This document shows positions 52,346 to 64,000 of a stretch of DNA of 64,000 nt, in pieces. The stretch's first letter is position 1. The number at the start of each line of letters is the position of its first letter. The position numbers were made by a program, and so were the translations under genes. Source of the DNA: Ichthyophis bannanicus (taxonomy: Eukaryota > Chordata > Amphibia > Gymnophiona > Ichthyophiidae). The stretch is taken from contig CM066039.1 of assembly GCA_033557465.1 (NCBI GenBank), positions 395,579,440-395,643,439 of the forward strand, given 5' to 3'. Under the pieces are notes generated by a model. The model saw only the letters and a program-made list of their open reading frames with translations. It searched no databases and was not told where the DNA came from.

Positions 52346-53290
52346 CCCAAAAAAACAACAACCCTTTTTCTTATTTTGGATTTTTACCCATTTGGGGCCT
52401 CCCTATTCCTCATGGTGACCACACTATTGAGCTTCAAGCTCTACCCCTGCAGAGAAAAGATGTCTATCACAGTCTGACATGCAGTTGGCTTCCACTCTTT
52501 GAAGCCAAACGTGTACACGACTGCACCCACTGCGCAAATATGGAGGCACTGTGCTCACTTTAAGCGGAAGCTCTGCACACCCCCAGAGCATAAGAAGAAC
52601 CTCCAGAAGAGTCTCTTGCTCAGGACCAGTTAGAGCAGTGAAAGTAGCGCTTGGGCCTGGAGCGTGACCCATCCTCCTGCAAGGTGCAGAGAGGCTTTGT
52701 CTTGGCAAGTCCAGTAGACCTTAGCTGGAAAGGAGCACGTATTTAAGACCATTTCTCTTGACTCTCTGAGATAAGATTACCTCCCTTTGTCCTCTTTATG
52801 CTCATGGCAGAACAGAGGGCAGAAAAGCCTTTTAAGTATCAAAGTGCTTGACACCCTAGAAGGCAGAGACAGAAGTATCAGCGTTGTTATGCTGCAAATG
52901 CTTACAAGGGAGTCTCTCTTTGCACCAAAACATTGCCCCTCAGCACTAAAGCCTCTGGAAGAGCTCATTGTGTGCCAGAGGTGTGGATGAGGCATCACTG
53001 CCAAGTCTTTGTGGCAAGGAGCTTTTGCTCAACCAGCCTATGAGCAATTTCCACACTTGGTGAAGAACGTCTCTAGAGATCTATCCCCCGTTAGGGCTGA
53101 AGACTGAGCCAGAGGAGAGGCCAAAATCTAACCAGTATGTGATTGAGTGAGGAATCAGATCTCTTTTTCCAAAGCATCTATGATATCCACAGTCTAAACC
53201 AGCAACTCACAGACATCACCCAGTTCATTTTCTCTGGCTTATGAGAGCTCGGGATTAGGACCACCAAAGTCATCCCTACCACGGAAGCAA
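52346..53290. other. No recognised feature
   Basis: Short frames (52424-52708 minus, 52787-52990 plus) carry no family motifs. I see no tails or inverted ends. Confidence 0.5.
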
Positions 53291-53291
53291 T

Positions 53292-53735
53292 CTCTCATAA
53301 GAACATAAGATATGCCATCCTGGATCAGACCAAAAGGTCCATCAAGCCCAGTATCCAGTTTCCAACAGTGGTCAGTCTAGGTCAGAAGTACCTGGCAGGT
53401 TCCCAAAAAGACACAGAGGTTCCACAATGCTTGTATTGGGTCTAGCAGTGATATCCTGGGTCCCTTTTAATAATGGTTTATGGACCTTTCCTCCAGGAAC
53501 TTGTCCAAATCTCTTTTAAACCCAGGTACACTAATAGCTTTTACTACGTGAAACGAATTCCAGAGTTTGATTACTTGTTGAGTGACAAAATATTTCTTCT
53601 TAGTCTTAAATGGGTTACATTGTACCTTCTTTGTGTGTCCTCTAGTCTTTCTACTTTTTGAAGGAGTAAACAACTGATCTACATTTTCTCGTTTCACTCC
53701 ATTCATTATTTTGCGTGTTCTTTTCTTCTTTTTAT
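53292..53735 (-). pseudogene. CR1-clade LINE 3' end
   Basis: The minus strand ends in CATAAGAACATAAG-type tail units (complement of CTTATGTTCTTATG) at 53292-53305 with the CR1 block TGGATACTGGGCTTGATGG. The coding end at 53467-53706 reads NGVKRENVDQLFTPSKSRKT, HTKKVQCNPFKTKKKYFVTQ and KLWNS. It is the subfamily of 25516-27179 in the opposite orientation, with small deletions. Confidence 0.85.
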
Positions 53736-54824
53736 GTTTTTTACAAATGTAACCTGAACAGAAGAATCCAGAGCCCCAGAAGGATTGGAGTCGGATTTTG
53801 TGCCTCGGAGATTCCTCAAGGCAGACTGACCAAACCTACTGTCGAGTCACGGGACCTTTCCAAATGGTAATGTGATGTGATTGTGCAGTGAGAAGTTCAC
53901 ACCACACCTCTCCTTGGAGGACTGACCAGTCCTGCTGTCCTAGTGAAGAGTATGACTCATTACTACTGCTACGCAGCACTGTACATATAGATGTAAGACA
54001 CAGTCCCTGCTCCTCAGAGCTTACAACCTAATCAAGACAAAACACGTGGAGGCCGATTCAGGCTCCTGCACACCTGGCCGCAGTGCCTGGCCAAAACAAG
54101 GACGTGCCCGAGAGAGACCTGATTCTGCTGCCGTGGGGCCTGGATGTACCCGCAATGGGATCAGGGACACAGATGTCTGGGAACGCCCCGTATGCTGAGG
54201 AGATCAATATATGGGGAGCTGCCCATCCGCACGCCACAATGCTACTGCTGGGGTGAGGGAGTAGTGGCATCCTTGCACCATGACAATGGGTCATCGACTT
54301 GATGGCTTGGAATGCCAGACCACTGCCTGAGCACCAGCAGAGGCCCCTATGGCCTGCATCATGGCTGCAGGGGCTTGGCTGGACCAAAGGCATAGGGGGC
54401 TGTGGTGCGCAATTGGTGATGTCCCCAGGACTTATTCCACCATCAGGGTGGAATATGCTAGACCTCCTGGGGGGTGCTGGGGAATGTACACCAGCCATTT
54501 CAGAATAGATCCTATATGTTCTGGCAACTGGCTACTCCCCCGCTCCTCCCCCTTCTGCCCACGTACTCTCTGCACAAACATTGTGTACATGCGGGGAGCA
54601 CTGACGGCAGAATATGCCGGGGCTGGTGTGCTCTGGCTGGATGTCTGGCCTGCACGTACAATGATGCTATTCGCTGATTTGAATGCCCCCCATAGTGAAA
54701 CTGGGGACTAGAATATGGTAAGATATACAGAAGTAGTGGACAAGAGAATGAGAAGCATCAGGATCCAAAAGTGGCTTCACTTCAGCCTCAGAGTCTCATT
54801 ATTGGACTCTAAGTAACTGGAGGA
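53736..54824. other. No recognised feature
   Basis: About 1.1 kb. Frames at 54058-54498 (minus) and 54349-54711 (plus) are mutually overlapping and carry no motifs I know. Confidence 0.5.
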
Positions 54825-54827
54825 TGA

Positions 54828-57800
54828 GTTGTTTATTTGTGAGATTTCTATACCACCATTTCGGGTAATCATAGCGCTTTACAATTCAAACAACTTGAAT
54901 GTTAACAATAGAACAGGTGCAAGAACAAGAAATCAATGAAATTTACAGGATTCTGAGAACAGTATAACTTGTATACAATATGACTGATTGAAAGTAACAG
55001 AAATGATGGAGGCATGTTTAGGTAGGGAAGAATATGTTATCAACAGTGATGGGTGATGATTCATAATGGTGAGGTATTAAATGTGGTGGGTTGTGAATAG
55101 TGCGAGAGTTATGTTGGGTCAACCTCAAGGGAGGATTCATTTTGGCCAAAATGTTCGATGAATAGGTAAGTTTTGAGTTGGGTACGGAACACGGATGAGC
55201 CTGTAAGATTTCTGAGTTGTTCATTTTGGCCGACATGTTTGATGAATAGGTAAGTTTTGAGTTGGGTACGGAACACGGATAAGTCTGTAAGATTTCTGAG
55301 GCGTTCGGGCAGTGAGTTCCAGAGCTTTTGGGATGCACACTCAAATGCTCGGTCGCTAGTGCTTTGTTTAGTTTTTCTGAAGTTAGATGGAGTTGTATTA
55401 TTCATTTGACCTCTTCTTAGTCAATCATTAGGTGCAGTCCTGATTAATTTGGCAAGAGATGACGGAGCTATCTTTCTGAGAATTTTGAATGTGGTCACTA
55501 ATAACTTATATTTTATTCGACTTTGAATAGGTAGCCAATGGAGATCATGCAAAATTGGAGTTATATGGTCGATACGTCGTGAATTGGGTATAATTCGTGT
55601 GGCTGTATGTTGTGCCATTACAAGGGGGTGCAGGGATGGTTTTGGCAGACTTTGTAGTTGACTATTACAATAGTCAATGTGGGGGAGTATCAAGGCTTGC
55701 ATAATAGATCTAAAGTCTGAGCGCTGCAGTAGGGGTTTTATGTGTTGTGGAAGTCTAATTTTGCTATATATGTCCTTGTGTTTTTTATATGGGTTTTGAA
55801 AGATGGATGTCTGTCCAATGTTATACCTAAGTATTTTACCTCTTCTTTGACTTTGAGGCTAGAGTCATCAATGGGTAACTATTGAGGAGGGTTATATTTT
55901 TGGCGGCTTGTGATTATTAAAGCTTCAGTTTTATTTTTATAGTTGATGTTTAGACCATAACTTATGAGCCATGTTATTTCTTTGAAGCATGAAGTGATGG
56001 GGTCGAAGTTAGGCATTCTTAAATTGAGGGGCATATATAGCATTATGTCGTCTGCATAATCAGTCTTGAATGTTTTTATTATGTGGCAAATTGGCTGGAT
56101 ATAGATAGTAAACAGCAGTGCTGAAAGTGCGGAGCCTTGTGAAAGGCCAGTGGTTTGTGGATATGTGGAGGATGATTGATCTATGCTGACCTGCTGTGTC
56201 CTGTCAGAGAGAGAGGATGTAAATCATTTCAGAGTAGTGTTGCTTAGGCCAATTTGTTGTAGTCTTTGTATTAGAAGTGTATGGATTACTGAGTCGAATG
56301 CAGCAGTGATGTCAAGAAAAATGAATATGAAGGCTTGATTGCTGTTATCAAGTCCTTTTATGATTTTGTAGAATAGGACTAACATCAGTGTTTCAACACT
56401 GTGGTAAGGTCTGAACCCAAATTGACCTTCATGCACTGCTAGACGATAACCAATGTGGTCTTGAAGTTGCATGCATACGTTCTTTTTCTATTATTTTGGC
56501 AAGGAACAGCAAACTAGAAATGGGCCTGTAAGAGGATGGAGAATTTTTATCAAGAGTTTTATTTTTTAATATTGGTCGTATGGTGGCTTTTTTAAGATCA
56601 CTAGGTATGTAGCCATGAGAGAGGGCAAGATTAACAATCGATAATAAGGTAGGCGCTAGTTCATTGCACGATATTTTGATCCATTTAATAGGGCAAGGGT
56701 CTGCTTTAGCTGTAGTGGTGTTCATATTAGCTATTTTCTTTTTTAGGGAGTCCAGGTATATAGGGTGGAACTCATCTCAGGTTTCGGTAATTGGTGTCTT
56801 ACTAGTAACACAAATGCTGGGGGGATTTATGTCAGAGTTTATTTTGGACAAATAGAAGTCTGCTAGAGTTTGTGGCAAGATATTAGGTAGATCAGAGGAG
56901 GAATTTGGATGGGTTGTGAGGGATTTTACAATAGGGTTTAATTGGTTTTATGAGGAGTTTTGTGTGATATTCTCCTTTAGTCTGGTTAATAAGTTAGTGG
57001 TATTTTGTGAGTAAGGTCATGTATTTGTCTCTGTTCTCTGTGGTTTTCCTGGTGCGCCAGGAGAGTTCCAGTTTTCTTTGTTCTCTTTTCATTACTCTTA
57101 GTTCTTGTGAGTACCATTGTTTGGAGAGGGTTTTTTTGAAGTTTGTTGTGAGTTCAGTGGCTTAATTGCCAGCTTAGTGATGGAGGTATTTCAATTATTT
57201 ATAAGATCATCAAGGTCTCTTGTGCTTATGTCAATGGACCATAGGAGCTCCTCAGTGAAGGCTTCCTTTTCGAATTGTTTATATTTAGAGTATTATTTAT
57301 GGGGCTTTTTTTCAGTGGGTGGGTGTAGTTGAGGAACCTCTAGACTAAATTCTATGAGGTGGTTGTCTGGCCATGGAACTAGAGTTATTATTTTCTTTTT
57401 TAGGAACTAAATTCCAGCACCTACACAAATACCCGCACTACACACCACACACTGTAAATATACATTTGTAAAAAAGTTTGATGTTTTGTTCTGCTTTAAT
57501 ACCCACTAAGTTAAATTTTATTGTTCAATGTAAATAGTTAGTTTCTATTGTTCTATGTAAAGAATGTATACAAATGTGTACAAGACTGTTAACCTGTTAT
57601 ATGTAAACCGCCCTTGATCTCTGGAAGGGGCGGTATAAAAGAAATAGTTAAATAAATAAATAAATTAGGGGGAGAGTATTATGTAATTGGATCTCATGTG
57701 GTATAAATATGAGGTCTAGTATGCTTCCTTTTTTGTGTGTGGGGGCAGTAATAATTTGTTTGTAGTTTAGCAGTTCCATAGCACCAATGAAGGAAGCAGC

Positions 57801-58530
57801 GTGCAAGCTTTGCAATGAGGGGTGATTGAAAGCACCAAGGAGGTCTACCTTTTTCTTTGGAGCAACATTGAGTACTTCCTCAATCACGTTAGCTAGGCCT
57901 TCCGGGTCAGAAGTTGGTGGTCTATAAATGAGGCAGAAAGCTATGTTTCTGCTATCAATTAGGAGGATCTCAATATCGGATTTTGTGTTGGAGCTATGAA
58001 GTCGTGGCATTAGAGAATCTTTCATTACCCTGTTTACTAGCTCTAGGTGTATGGAATATTTTGTAATTGAGTGGGTGGGTTTAGTTGGTTTACAGTATTT
58101 TGTCTAGTTCACTGAGCCAGGTTTCTATTATGAATAATATATCAGGCTTGACAATGATTGGAATCTTCTTTTTTTATGGATCTTGCGTTTATGTTCATAC
58201 AATTGAGCACTATGGTATTGCTTGGGACTTTCTGTGGATCATGAGTGGGTAATAGGGAGGTGTTAATATAGATTAATCTGCGGGTGTTTGGGTAACTTCA
58301 GTCCCTGTGGTATGGTTTGTGAAAGGGGAGTACTGTGTGAGGTTCATAATATGTGTAGATTATCGGGATTGGTTCAGTGTAAGTGAGAGTAGAGAATTGT
58401 GCGTTTAATTTCGTTATTAGACAGGCAAATATAATTGTACCGAGTATTAAAAGAGGTAATAGTTGGGAGAACATCTTGACTGGAAGCATATTGACTAACT
58501 GTATTTGTAGAAATGAATGACTATGAGAAA
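54828..58530 (-). pseudogene. L2-clade LINE, long but decayed copy
   Basis: Minus-strand blocks from 3' to 5' are DRAFECASQKLWNSLPERLR (55109-55405, with the following segment partly duplicated in tandem), LPHIDYCNSQLQSLPKP and LHDLHWLPIQSRIKYKLL (55421-55702), GQFGFRPYHSVETLMLV with FLDITAAFDSVIHTL (56224-56472), SSYRPISSLLFLAKIIEK (56429-56725) and the endonuclease with LIYRPPTSDPEGL and LDLIFIP (57648-58025). The endonuclease GDFN box reads GAFN. A plus-strand tail fragment interrupts it at about 57400-57664. The 3' end at 54828 has a weak stem and no long tail. Confidence 0.85.
57400..57664 (+). mobile_element. SINE or LINE 3' end inserted in the L2
   Basis: The plus strand ends TGTAAACCGCCCTTGATC, loop, GGGGCGGTATAAAAGAAAT and AAATAAATAAAT. 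Its orientation is opposite to the L2 host. The head is absent or unrecognisable. Confidence 0.6.
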
Positions 58531-59160
58531 GATATGGAAAAACACTGTAGCACTTAATACAGCACTGTCAGGTGAGAACGCTGTAGAAGCACGACAGCTA
58601 TAATAATTCTAGCATAGGATTAGAAATACATTTGATGTTTAAGTGCAAGGTAATAGTGGTAGTTTTCTTAGGACTGTATTATGTGATCACAGCCTAAGCA
58701 AATGACATAGAGAAAGTAGCAGAATGTAGTTAACAGGGCGAAACAAAATGGTTAAAAGCAATAATATGGAAACAATGTAGCAGAGCTTACAGTTTTTGAG
58801 GTCTTAGCAGTCCAAATGTGGTGTGCTTCAGGGAGATGTTGCGTTTATCTAGCCGTCTGCTTAGGATTCCGGATAGCTAGACTAAGATGGCCAGTTCAAG
58901 TACCACATTGAAGGGCCATGCCTAAGAGCCCTCTGGTGAGATCCTCAGGTATGGACCTGCCGGAGGCGCTTTCCTTTTGAATGAGCAAGTCGGGCCCTGA
59001 TTGGCTTTGTGTTGAAGATCAGGAGGGAATTCAGCCCCTCGCTCTCTTCCATGATGCCGATCGGGGCTCTTCCAGGGGATCGAGTTGCTGATGGTACTTC
59101 GCTGGACCCATCTCCTCCGATATCACCACAGAAAGACCTAAGCTTCTGTACGTTCATTCA
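58531..59160. other. Possible L2 5' region
   Basis: This 630-bp stretch lies upstream of the L2 endonuclease on the minus strand. It contains no motif I recognise. It may be the LINE's 5' untranslated or ORF1 region, by position only. Confidence 0.3.
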
Positions 59161-59161
59161 G

Positions 59162-60225
59162 AAATATAGAAACATAGAAATATGATGACAGAAAAAGACC
59201 ACATGGCCTATCTAGTCTGTCCTTCCATATCAACAACTACAACAGTCCCTTTTTACCTTTAGAGATCCTCTGTGTTTGTCCCATGCTTTTTTGAATTCAG
59301 TTACTGTCCTCATCTCTACCACCTCCACTGGGAGACTCCACGGATCCACTACTCTTTCCATAAAGAAATATTTCCGCATTTCACTCCTGAATCTATCTCC
59401 CTTCACCCTCATCCCATGTCCCCCTCGTAGCAGAACTTGCTTTCAATTGAAAAAGGCTCTCTCCCTGAACATTTATGCCACGGAGGTATTTAAACATCTC
59501 AATCATATCACCTCTATCCCGCCTTTCCTCTAAGGTGTACACATTAAGATCCTTAAGTCTGTCCTCATATGCTTTATAATGAAGCCCACTAATCATTTTA
59601 GTAGCCACCCTCTGCACCGACTCCATCCTGTTCACATCCTTTTGAAGGTGCGGTCTCCAGAATTGCACACTATACTCCAAATGAGGTTGCACCAAAGACT
59701 TATACAGAGGCATTATCACCTCCTTTTTTCTGCTAGCCATTCCTCTCCATATGCACCCAAGCATCCTTCTAGCTTTTGCCATTGCCTTTTCTACCTGTTT
59801 AGCTTCTTTAAGATCATTAGACACAACCACGTCTAGGTCCCGCTCTTCTTTAGTGGACAAAAGTACTTAACCCCCTATACTATATTGCTCCCTTGGATTG
59901 CTGCAGCCCAAATGCATGACCTTACATTTTTTAACATTAAATAACAGCTGCCAAATTCTAGACCATTCTTCAAGCTTAGCTAGATCCCTCCTCATGTTAT
60001 CTACACCTTCCTGGGTGTCTACTCTATTGTAGATTTTGGTATCATCTGCAAAGAGGCAAACCTTACCTGACAGCCCTTCCGCTACATCACTAACAAAGAT
60101 GTTAAAAAGAATCGGACCAAGGACAGATCCCTGGGGCACAACACTGGTAACATCCTTCTCCTCAGAGTGAGCTCCATTTACTTGTACTCTTTGTCACCTC
60201 CCACCCAACCAATTTCAACAGTCTT
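59162..60225 (-). pseudogene. CR1-clade LINE ORF2 (RT) remnant
   Basis: The 3' end is at 59162-59230 (block complementary to GACAGAAAAAGACCACATGG). 59393-59860 reads SLVQPHLEYSVQFWRPHLQK and YTLEERRDRGDMIEMFKYLR. 59867-60139 reads MPQGSVLGPILFNIFVSDVA and KVCLFADDTKIYNRVD (FADD intact). It is truncated at about 60225 just upstream of motif B. Same subfamily as 9780-11215. Confidence 0.88.
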
Positions 60226-60379
60226 GCCACATTCTCTTCCAAAGGAACCGGACCCAAGAACAGATCTGTTCATTTGTTGCACCTCCTGGATACTCCAAAG
60301 GAGAGGGGCCCAATTGGTGTTCACAGACTCTTCTTACAGGAGCAGTAATGAAGAATATTGCAGGGCCCAGTGGCGCACT

Positions 60380-60970
60380 CTATTTTATTTTCTATTTTAT
60401 GATTTTATTTACAAGTTATATTGTTTGTATTTTATTATGTTATATTATGCCCTGGCTCTCAGGGAAGGATGGGTAACTATTTGCATGTACACATGCAAAA
60501 CAACAAAACTATATCAGAAGCACAATATCAATTCAATAACAATCATAACAATTCCTTTATTTTTAATACCCAAAGTGAGAATTCTAATATTATGAAGCAG
60601 AAGTCAACAGAAATGATTTAAAGGCTTTCGAGGCCTTACAAGTACTTAGAAAGGCCTTTTCCATGTGTTGGGAAGAGAATTCCATGGAAATGGGACACCA
60701 CAGGACTCCAGTCCAACCCTAAATATAATCCTTGGGAAAGAGACCAATGAAGATTGTCACTGGATCAAACTGCAAGGAGGGGTTATGATTGCAGTCTGTC
60801 CATCAAATAGCCAGGCCCCCTTAGCACACAGGGCCTTAAATGTGAAACATAGGATTTTAAATGGAATGGGAAGCCATCCAGGATCTGCTAAAACTAGGAA
60901 GCATGCAAAACCCAGCAACAGCATTCTGCAGTAGCCTCAGAGGGCAACCCATCCTCGGCTGGCAGTAACG
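60380..60970 (-). pseudogene. L2-like LINE 3' fragment
   Basis: On the minus strand, code near 60665-60700 reads PWNSLPNTWK, and the region towards 60960 resembles the L2 segment around LHWLPI in nucleotide pattern. An AT-rich 3' part runs to about 60380. Frames are badly broken. Confidence 0.45.
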
Positions 60971-61979
60971 AGAACAGGTTTAATGTGCTTTATCAACTGA
61001 AGGGCAAACGGAGTTCTTCAACACAGATATGCTTCCCAAAGTTTAGCTTCAAATCCAATTGAATCCTTAAAATGTGACTATCAGATTTAACACTGAACCA
61101 ACCCTTAAAATTGCCACATAAGATTTAACTAAATGACAGGCCCCAGAATAGATGGGTTGCAGTTTGAAGCAAGAGCAGCCGTAGGGTGGGCCGCCTACTT
61201 GATGACTGTGGATAAGGATTTAGCGGGGCAGTCCGTAGGGTTCATCTCGCTGCCGTGTCTGGACAGACTAGATGGGTCGTGGTGGTCAACAGGGTGCCTG
61301 ATGGATCAGTGCTTGGACCTGCCCTCTTCAGGGGCTTTAGAAGTGACATCGTGGAAGGGCAAGAGGGGAGGCAGGCTTGAACAATTAACTTTTGCATCAC
61401 ACTGGGCTGGGGCAGTGGGGGCGCGCCCCTCTTTTCTCTTTATCGGGTTGTCCTTCTTTTCCTGTTCTCATGTCTTTTCCTTGTTTTTGTTTTATTATGT
61501 TCTTTGTCTTTGTAAACCACCAACATGCCATTGATGAAGGTGTTAAAACAAATTTTAATGAAATGATGTGAAAATTTGCAACAGAGCAGACACTGGTGAG
61601 GAGGGTGTTGTACGGATGAGATGAAAGGTGGCTTAAAAACATTAGAAGCATGGTTAAGAGGTTTCTGACTTGCTTTATCAAAAAATTTAAAAACAAATTT
61701 TGCTTGGGATGTAGATTGCCAAATAGGGTGTAAGGTAATGGCGCCTGTCCTATGCGGGAAGCCATACATAGGAGCTAGAGAGGAGAAACCAGCTGGATCC
61801 AGATGTCCTTGTCTGCTGAAGTATTCTGTGACTCTATGATCTCTCTCGGGACGGCATACGTAGCGGCGATGGCCACGTTCTTATGGTACTTCAGGTCCAA
61901 ATGATCTAGCGCCACTGTGCTGTGATTTTAAGCTTGCAATTTTTCAGTGGTAGCTCAGGGAGTTACATTCAGGTTCAGG
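60971..61979. other. No recognised feature
   Basis: A 133-codon frame at 61133-61534 shows no motif. It ends in a hydrophobic stretch typical of AT-rich noncoding sequence. Confidence 0.45.
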
Positions 61980-62115
61980 AGATTATTTAGACATACTTGT
62001 ATATCGCCTTATCCTACAATCAAAGTGGTTGCATCACATCACAATTGGGTTACATTTAACATGTGGGTGCTTTACAGCATTTAACATGAGGGTATTTAAC
62101 AACATTATGTTTCCC
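61980..62115 (-). mobile_element. LINE 3' tail fragment
   Basis: GATTATTTAGACATACTTGT then ATATCGCCTT resembles, on the minus strand, the decayed stem and tail of the window's L2 3' ends. No coding part is attached. Confidence 0.4.
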
Positions 62116-62383
62116 TCTGATCCCAGGGCTTCACTTACTATCATGCACAAATGCAGATTAATGCAATGTTTACTTAAGTGCAAACAGACAGATGCTAGAG
62201 CCCAGTGCTTAAAGCTCTAGTGCAGGCTTTCATAATGCGACATTAATGCTGACTGTTCGTACTGGACTGCAATATTCAAATTACCCAATATGCACAAAGT
62301 CTGCATTAAACTGGGAGAAAGCAAGCCAAACACACACACACAGAAGTCGGCGCAAGTTTGGCATGCTGTCCCAGAGAAACAGG

Positions 62384-63023
62384 ATCATCTGAGGGGACGT
62401 TTGACACTTCACCTCAGATGACCCTAGGCATTGGGGAAAGCCCCTGATGCCATCAGCATACTATTGGGGGTTCGGTGTTCCCCCTGGACACTGACCCCCC
62501 CCCCCAACAGAAACAAAGTCCCTGGTGGTCCAGCAGCTCTGCTTCCCCCCCCCCTACCTAATTAAAAAAAAAATAACCCTGGTGGCCCCCAAATCCCTCC
62601 ACTCCCCTCCCAGTACCTTTAATCTGGAGCAGACGTGTTGCCCACACACTCCCACCCTTGCACTGCCATCTTGAAATGCATCATGGGATGCAGCACGTAA
62701 GGCCAGGCGCTGCCATCTTTCAAGATGGCGGTGCAGGGGCTGGAGCCTGTGGGCAACGTGCATGCTCAAGATTAAAGGGCCTAGGAGAAGGGTGAATGGG
62801 TTTGGGGGCCATTGGAGGTGGATGAGATCGGAGCCAGTGGACCACCAGAGATTTTTTTTTTTATTGGGTGGATCGGGGGGGGGGGGGGATTGGAGCCACT
62901 GAGCCACCTGGGATTTGGTTTCTGTCAGGGAGTCGGTGTTGCGGGGTTGGGGGTGTACGACACTGGACCCCTGATGGTATTCTGATGGTATCAGGTGAAA
63001 TGTCAAGCTTCAGCTCAGATGAT
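62384..63023. repeat. Large imperfect inverted repeat, arms about 300 bp
   Basis: The left arm starts ATCATCTGAGGGGACG; the right arm ends with the inverted match CAGCTCAGATGAT at 63011-63023. Internal matched pairs include CCTTTAATCTGGAGCA (62616-62631) with TGCTCAAGATTAAAGG (62762-62777), GTTGCCCACA with TGTGGGCAAC, and TGGTGGCCCCCAAA with the right-arm GGGGGCCATTGG. C runs in the left arm face G runs in the right arm. The centre is near 62700. No transposase and no clear target duplication are visible, so it may be a foldback element or an old MITE. Confidence 0.75.
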
Positions 63024-63727
63024 ACGTTTGCTCCCGGCTGGATTGTTACGCCTGCCCGAAGCTGACGTGAAGATCCAGCGTTAAAAAACTGTGTTAAGTT
63101 AGTTAAGTTAAGCACAGTCTTTTACATTGGGCACAATTAGTTATACAGCGATTTGCATGCCAAGTGCACAGCGGTTTTTTGGGCATTTTTCTGGCGCTAG
63201 CTTGCTTTCTGCATTGGAGAACAGACCTAGCATGGGAAAAGCGGCAGAAAATGCTGCGCTAAGATTTTCTGCATCGGCCCGATAGTAGAGAGACCCCATT
63301 GAGGGGGCTTCTGTTATTCCATTCCGTTCCATTAATGCACATGAACTTGTGAATGAAGCCCTAGGTGGAGAGTGGCGTGTCTCTCTCCCAAGGTTTCAGG
63401 ATGTCACTGGGCTACTGCTTTGCTTAATATCGTAAATTCAGTACCACTTAAATCCTTTCAATGGTGGCCACTCAAAGCCTGTTTTACATTCCTGCCAGTC
63501 CAGCTCTATGTTGTCATATACTTTGGCTGCAGTTCCGCTTTCCTCTTCTAATTGTGGGTCTGCTTATCGGGCTGCATTGGACCTTGGTTTCATAATGAGC
63601 TTAACCAGATCTTGATCAGACAAGCTGGGCTGCTGAGTTAGGGAAAGAGCGTTTCCAACATTCTCCGGCACCAACCACAGGGTGAAAAGGAAGCACGTCC
63701 GCATTTCCCGTTCTCCAAATCTCCATC
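63024..63727. other. No recognised feature
   Basis: Unique-looking sequence. Short frames such as 63141-63332 (minus) have no motifs. Confidence 0.45.
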
Positions 63728-64000
63728 TGAATTAATTTAATTTAATGTAGAACTTATATACTGTATGATCCTTATGGTTTACAATAAACATAAAAATAAT
63801 AATACAAAAAACATCAGGTAAAATTAACTTAAAACAGAATCAGTGACATAATATAAACAACATAATATAACTAAAATTACCTGAAAGCTTTACCAAAATA
63901 AAACACCTTAACCTTCTTCTCAAAATCGAGGTAATTTGAAGAACACGGAGCTCAGAAGAAGCGTGTTCCAGGGAACCGGTCCAGATATGGAAACCTAACC
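63728..64000 (-). pseudogene. L2-like LINE 3' end, cut by the window edge
   Basis: On the minus strand, code near the window edge reads GPVPWNTLLLSSVFFKLPRF, which fits the WNSLP box of L2. The 3' part has TTTTATTTA-rich sequence ending at about 63728 (TTAATTTAATTTAATG). The rest lies beyond 64000. Confidence 0.6.

Noticed and set aside
54058..54711. Overlapping frames of 146 and 120 codons as a possible host exon
   Set aside because: No motif, no splice signals I could pair, and the two strands are equally open in GC-moderate sequence.
61133..61534. 133-codon frame with a hydrophobic C-terminus as a membrane protein
   Set aside because: The hydrophobic part comes from T-rich DNA, and no start context, signal peptide or homologous motif is apparent.

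Overview
This window is eukaryotic, vertebrate-type intergenic DNA built almost entirely from transposable elements and satellites. I found no host gene I can support with confidence, and no tRNA, rRNA, CRISPR array or bacterial-type operon. The mix is CR1- and L2-clade LINEs, L1-like ORF1 pieces, tRNA-headed SINEs, tyrosine-recombinase DIRS retrotransposons, hAT and Harbinger-like DNA transposons and large palindromes. This suggests an amphibian, possibly a caecilian. That is inference from repeat content; a turtle or other reptile is not excluded.

Layout. 1-900: CR1 tail and SINE remnants. 910-9775: an old intronless ORF remnant of a multi-copy unknown protein family, broken by three insertions: a decayed DIRS element (1671-8422, itself hit by a SINE and an L2), a Harbinger-like MITE (8624-8751) and an L2 3' end (about 9099-9685). 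9780-15011: two minus-strand CR1 copies; the second carries a 673-bp palindrome with 14-bp flanking duplications and hammerhead-like motifs. 15285-18560: CR1 and L2 remnants with a hAT MITE. 18773-23278: an 87-bp minisatellite split by a 2.7-kb hAT element that holds a C-rich array and a 347-bp GC-rich palindrome. 23560-27357: three plus-strand CR1 3' ends of decreasing age; the last keeps a long reverse transcriptase ORF. 27358-29479: nothing recognised.

29480-35571 is the best-preserved element: a complete DIRS retrotransposon with 128-bp terminal inverted repeats that I read as identical, an internal complementary region that joins copies of both ends, and a tyrosine recombinase with its catalytic residues. 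Its gag and RT-RNase H frames are nevertheless broken.

35572-37700: unassigned DNA with one hypothetical ORF and two ZNF143-like motifs. 37700-43570: an L1-like ORF1 element split by a nearly full-length CR1 (zinc finger and esterase ORF1, endonuclease, RT). 43572-47190: another CR1 with a SINE in it, then an L2 in which a 40-bp coding segment has expanded into a minisatellite. 47620-49320: LINE tail and more minisatellites. 50865-52345: a second L1-like element with ORF1 but no ORF2. 53292-60970: CR1 and L2 copies. 62384-63023: a large imperfect inverted repeat. 63728-64000: the end of another L2.

The elements do not form a joint pathway. They record successive insertions, and several insertions can be ordered by nesting and by target-site duplications read directly in the sequence.
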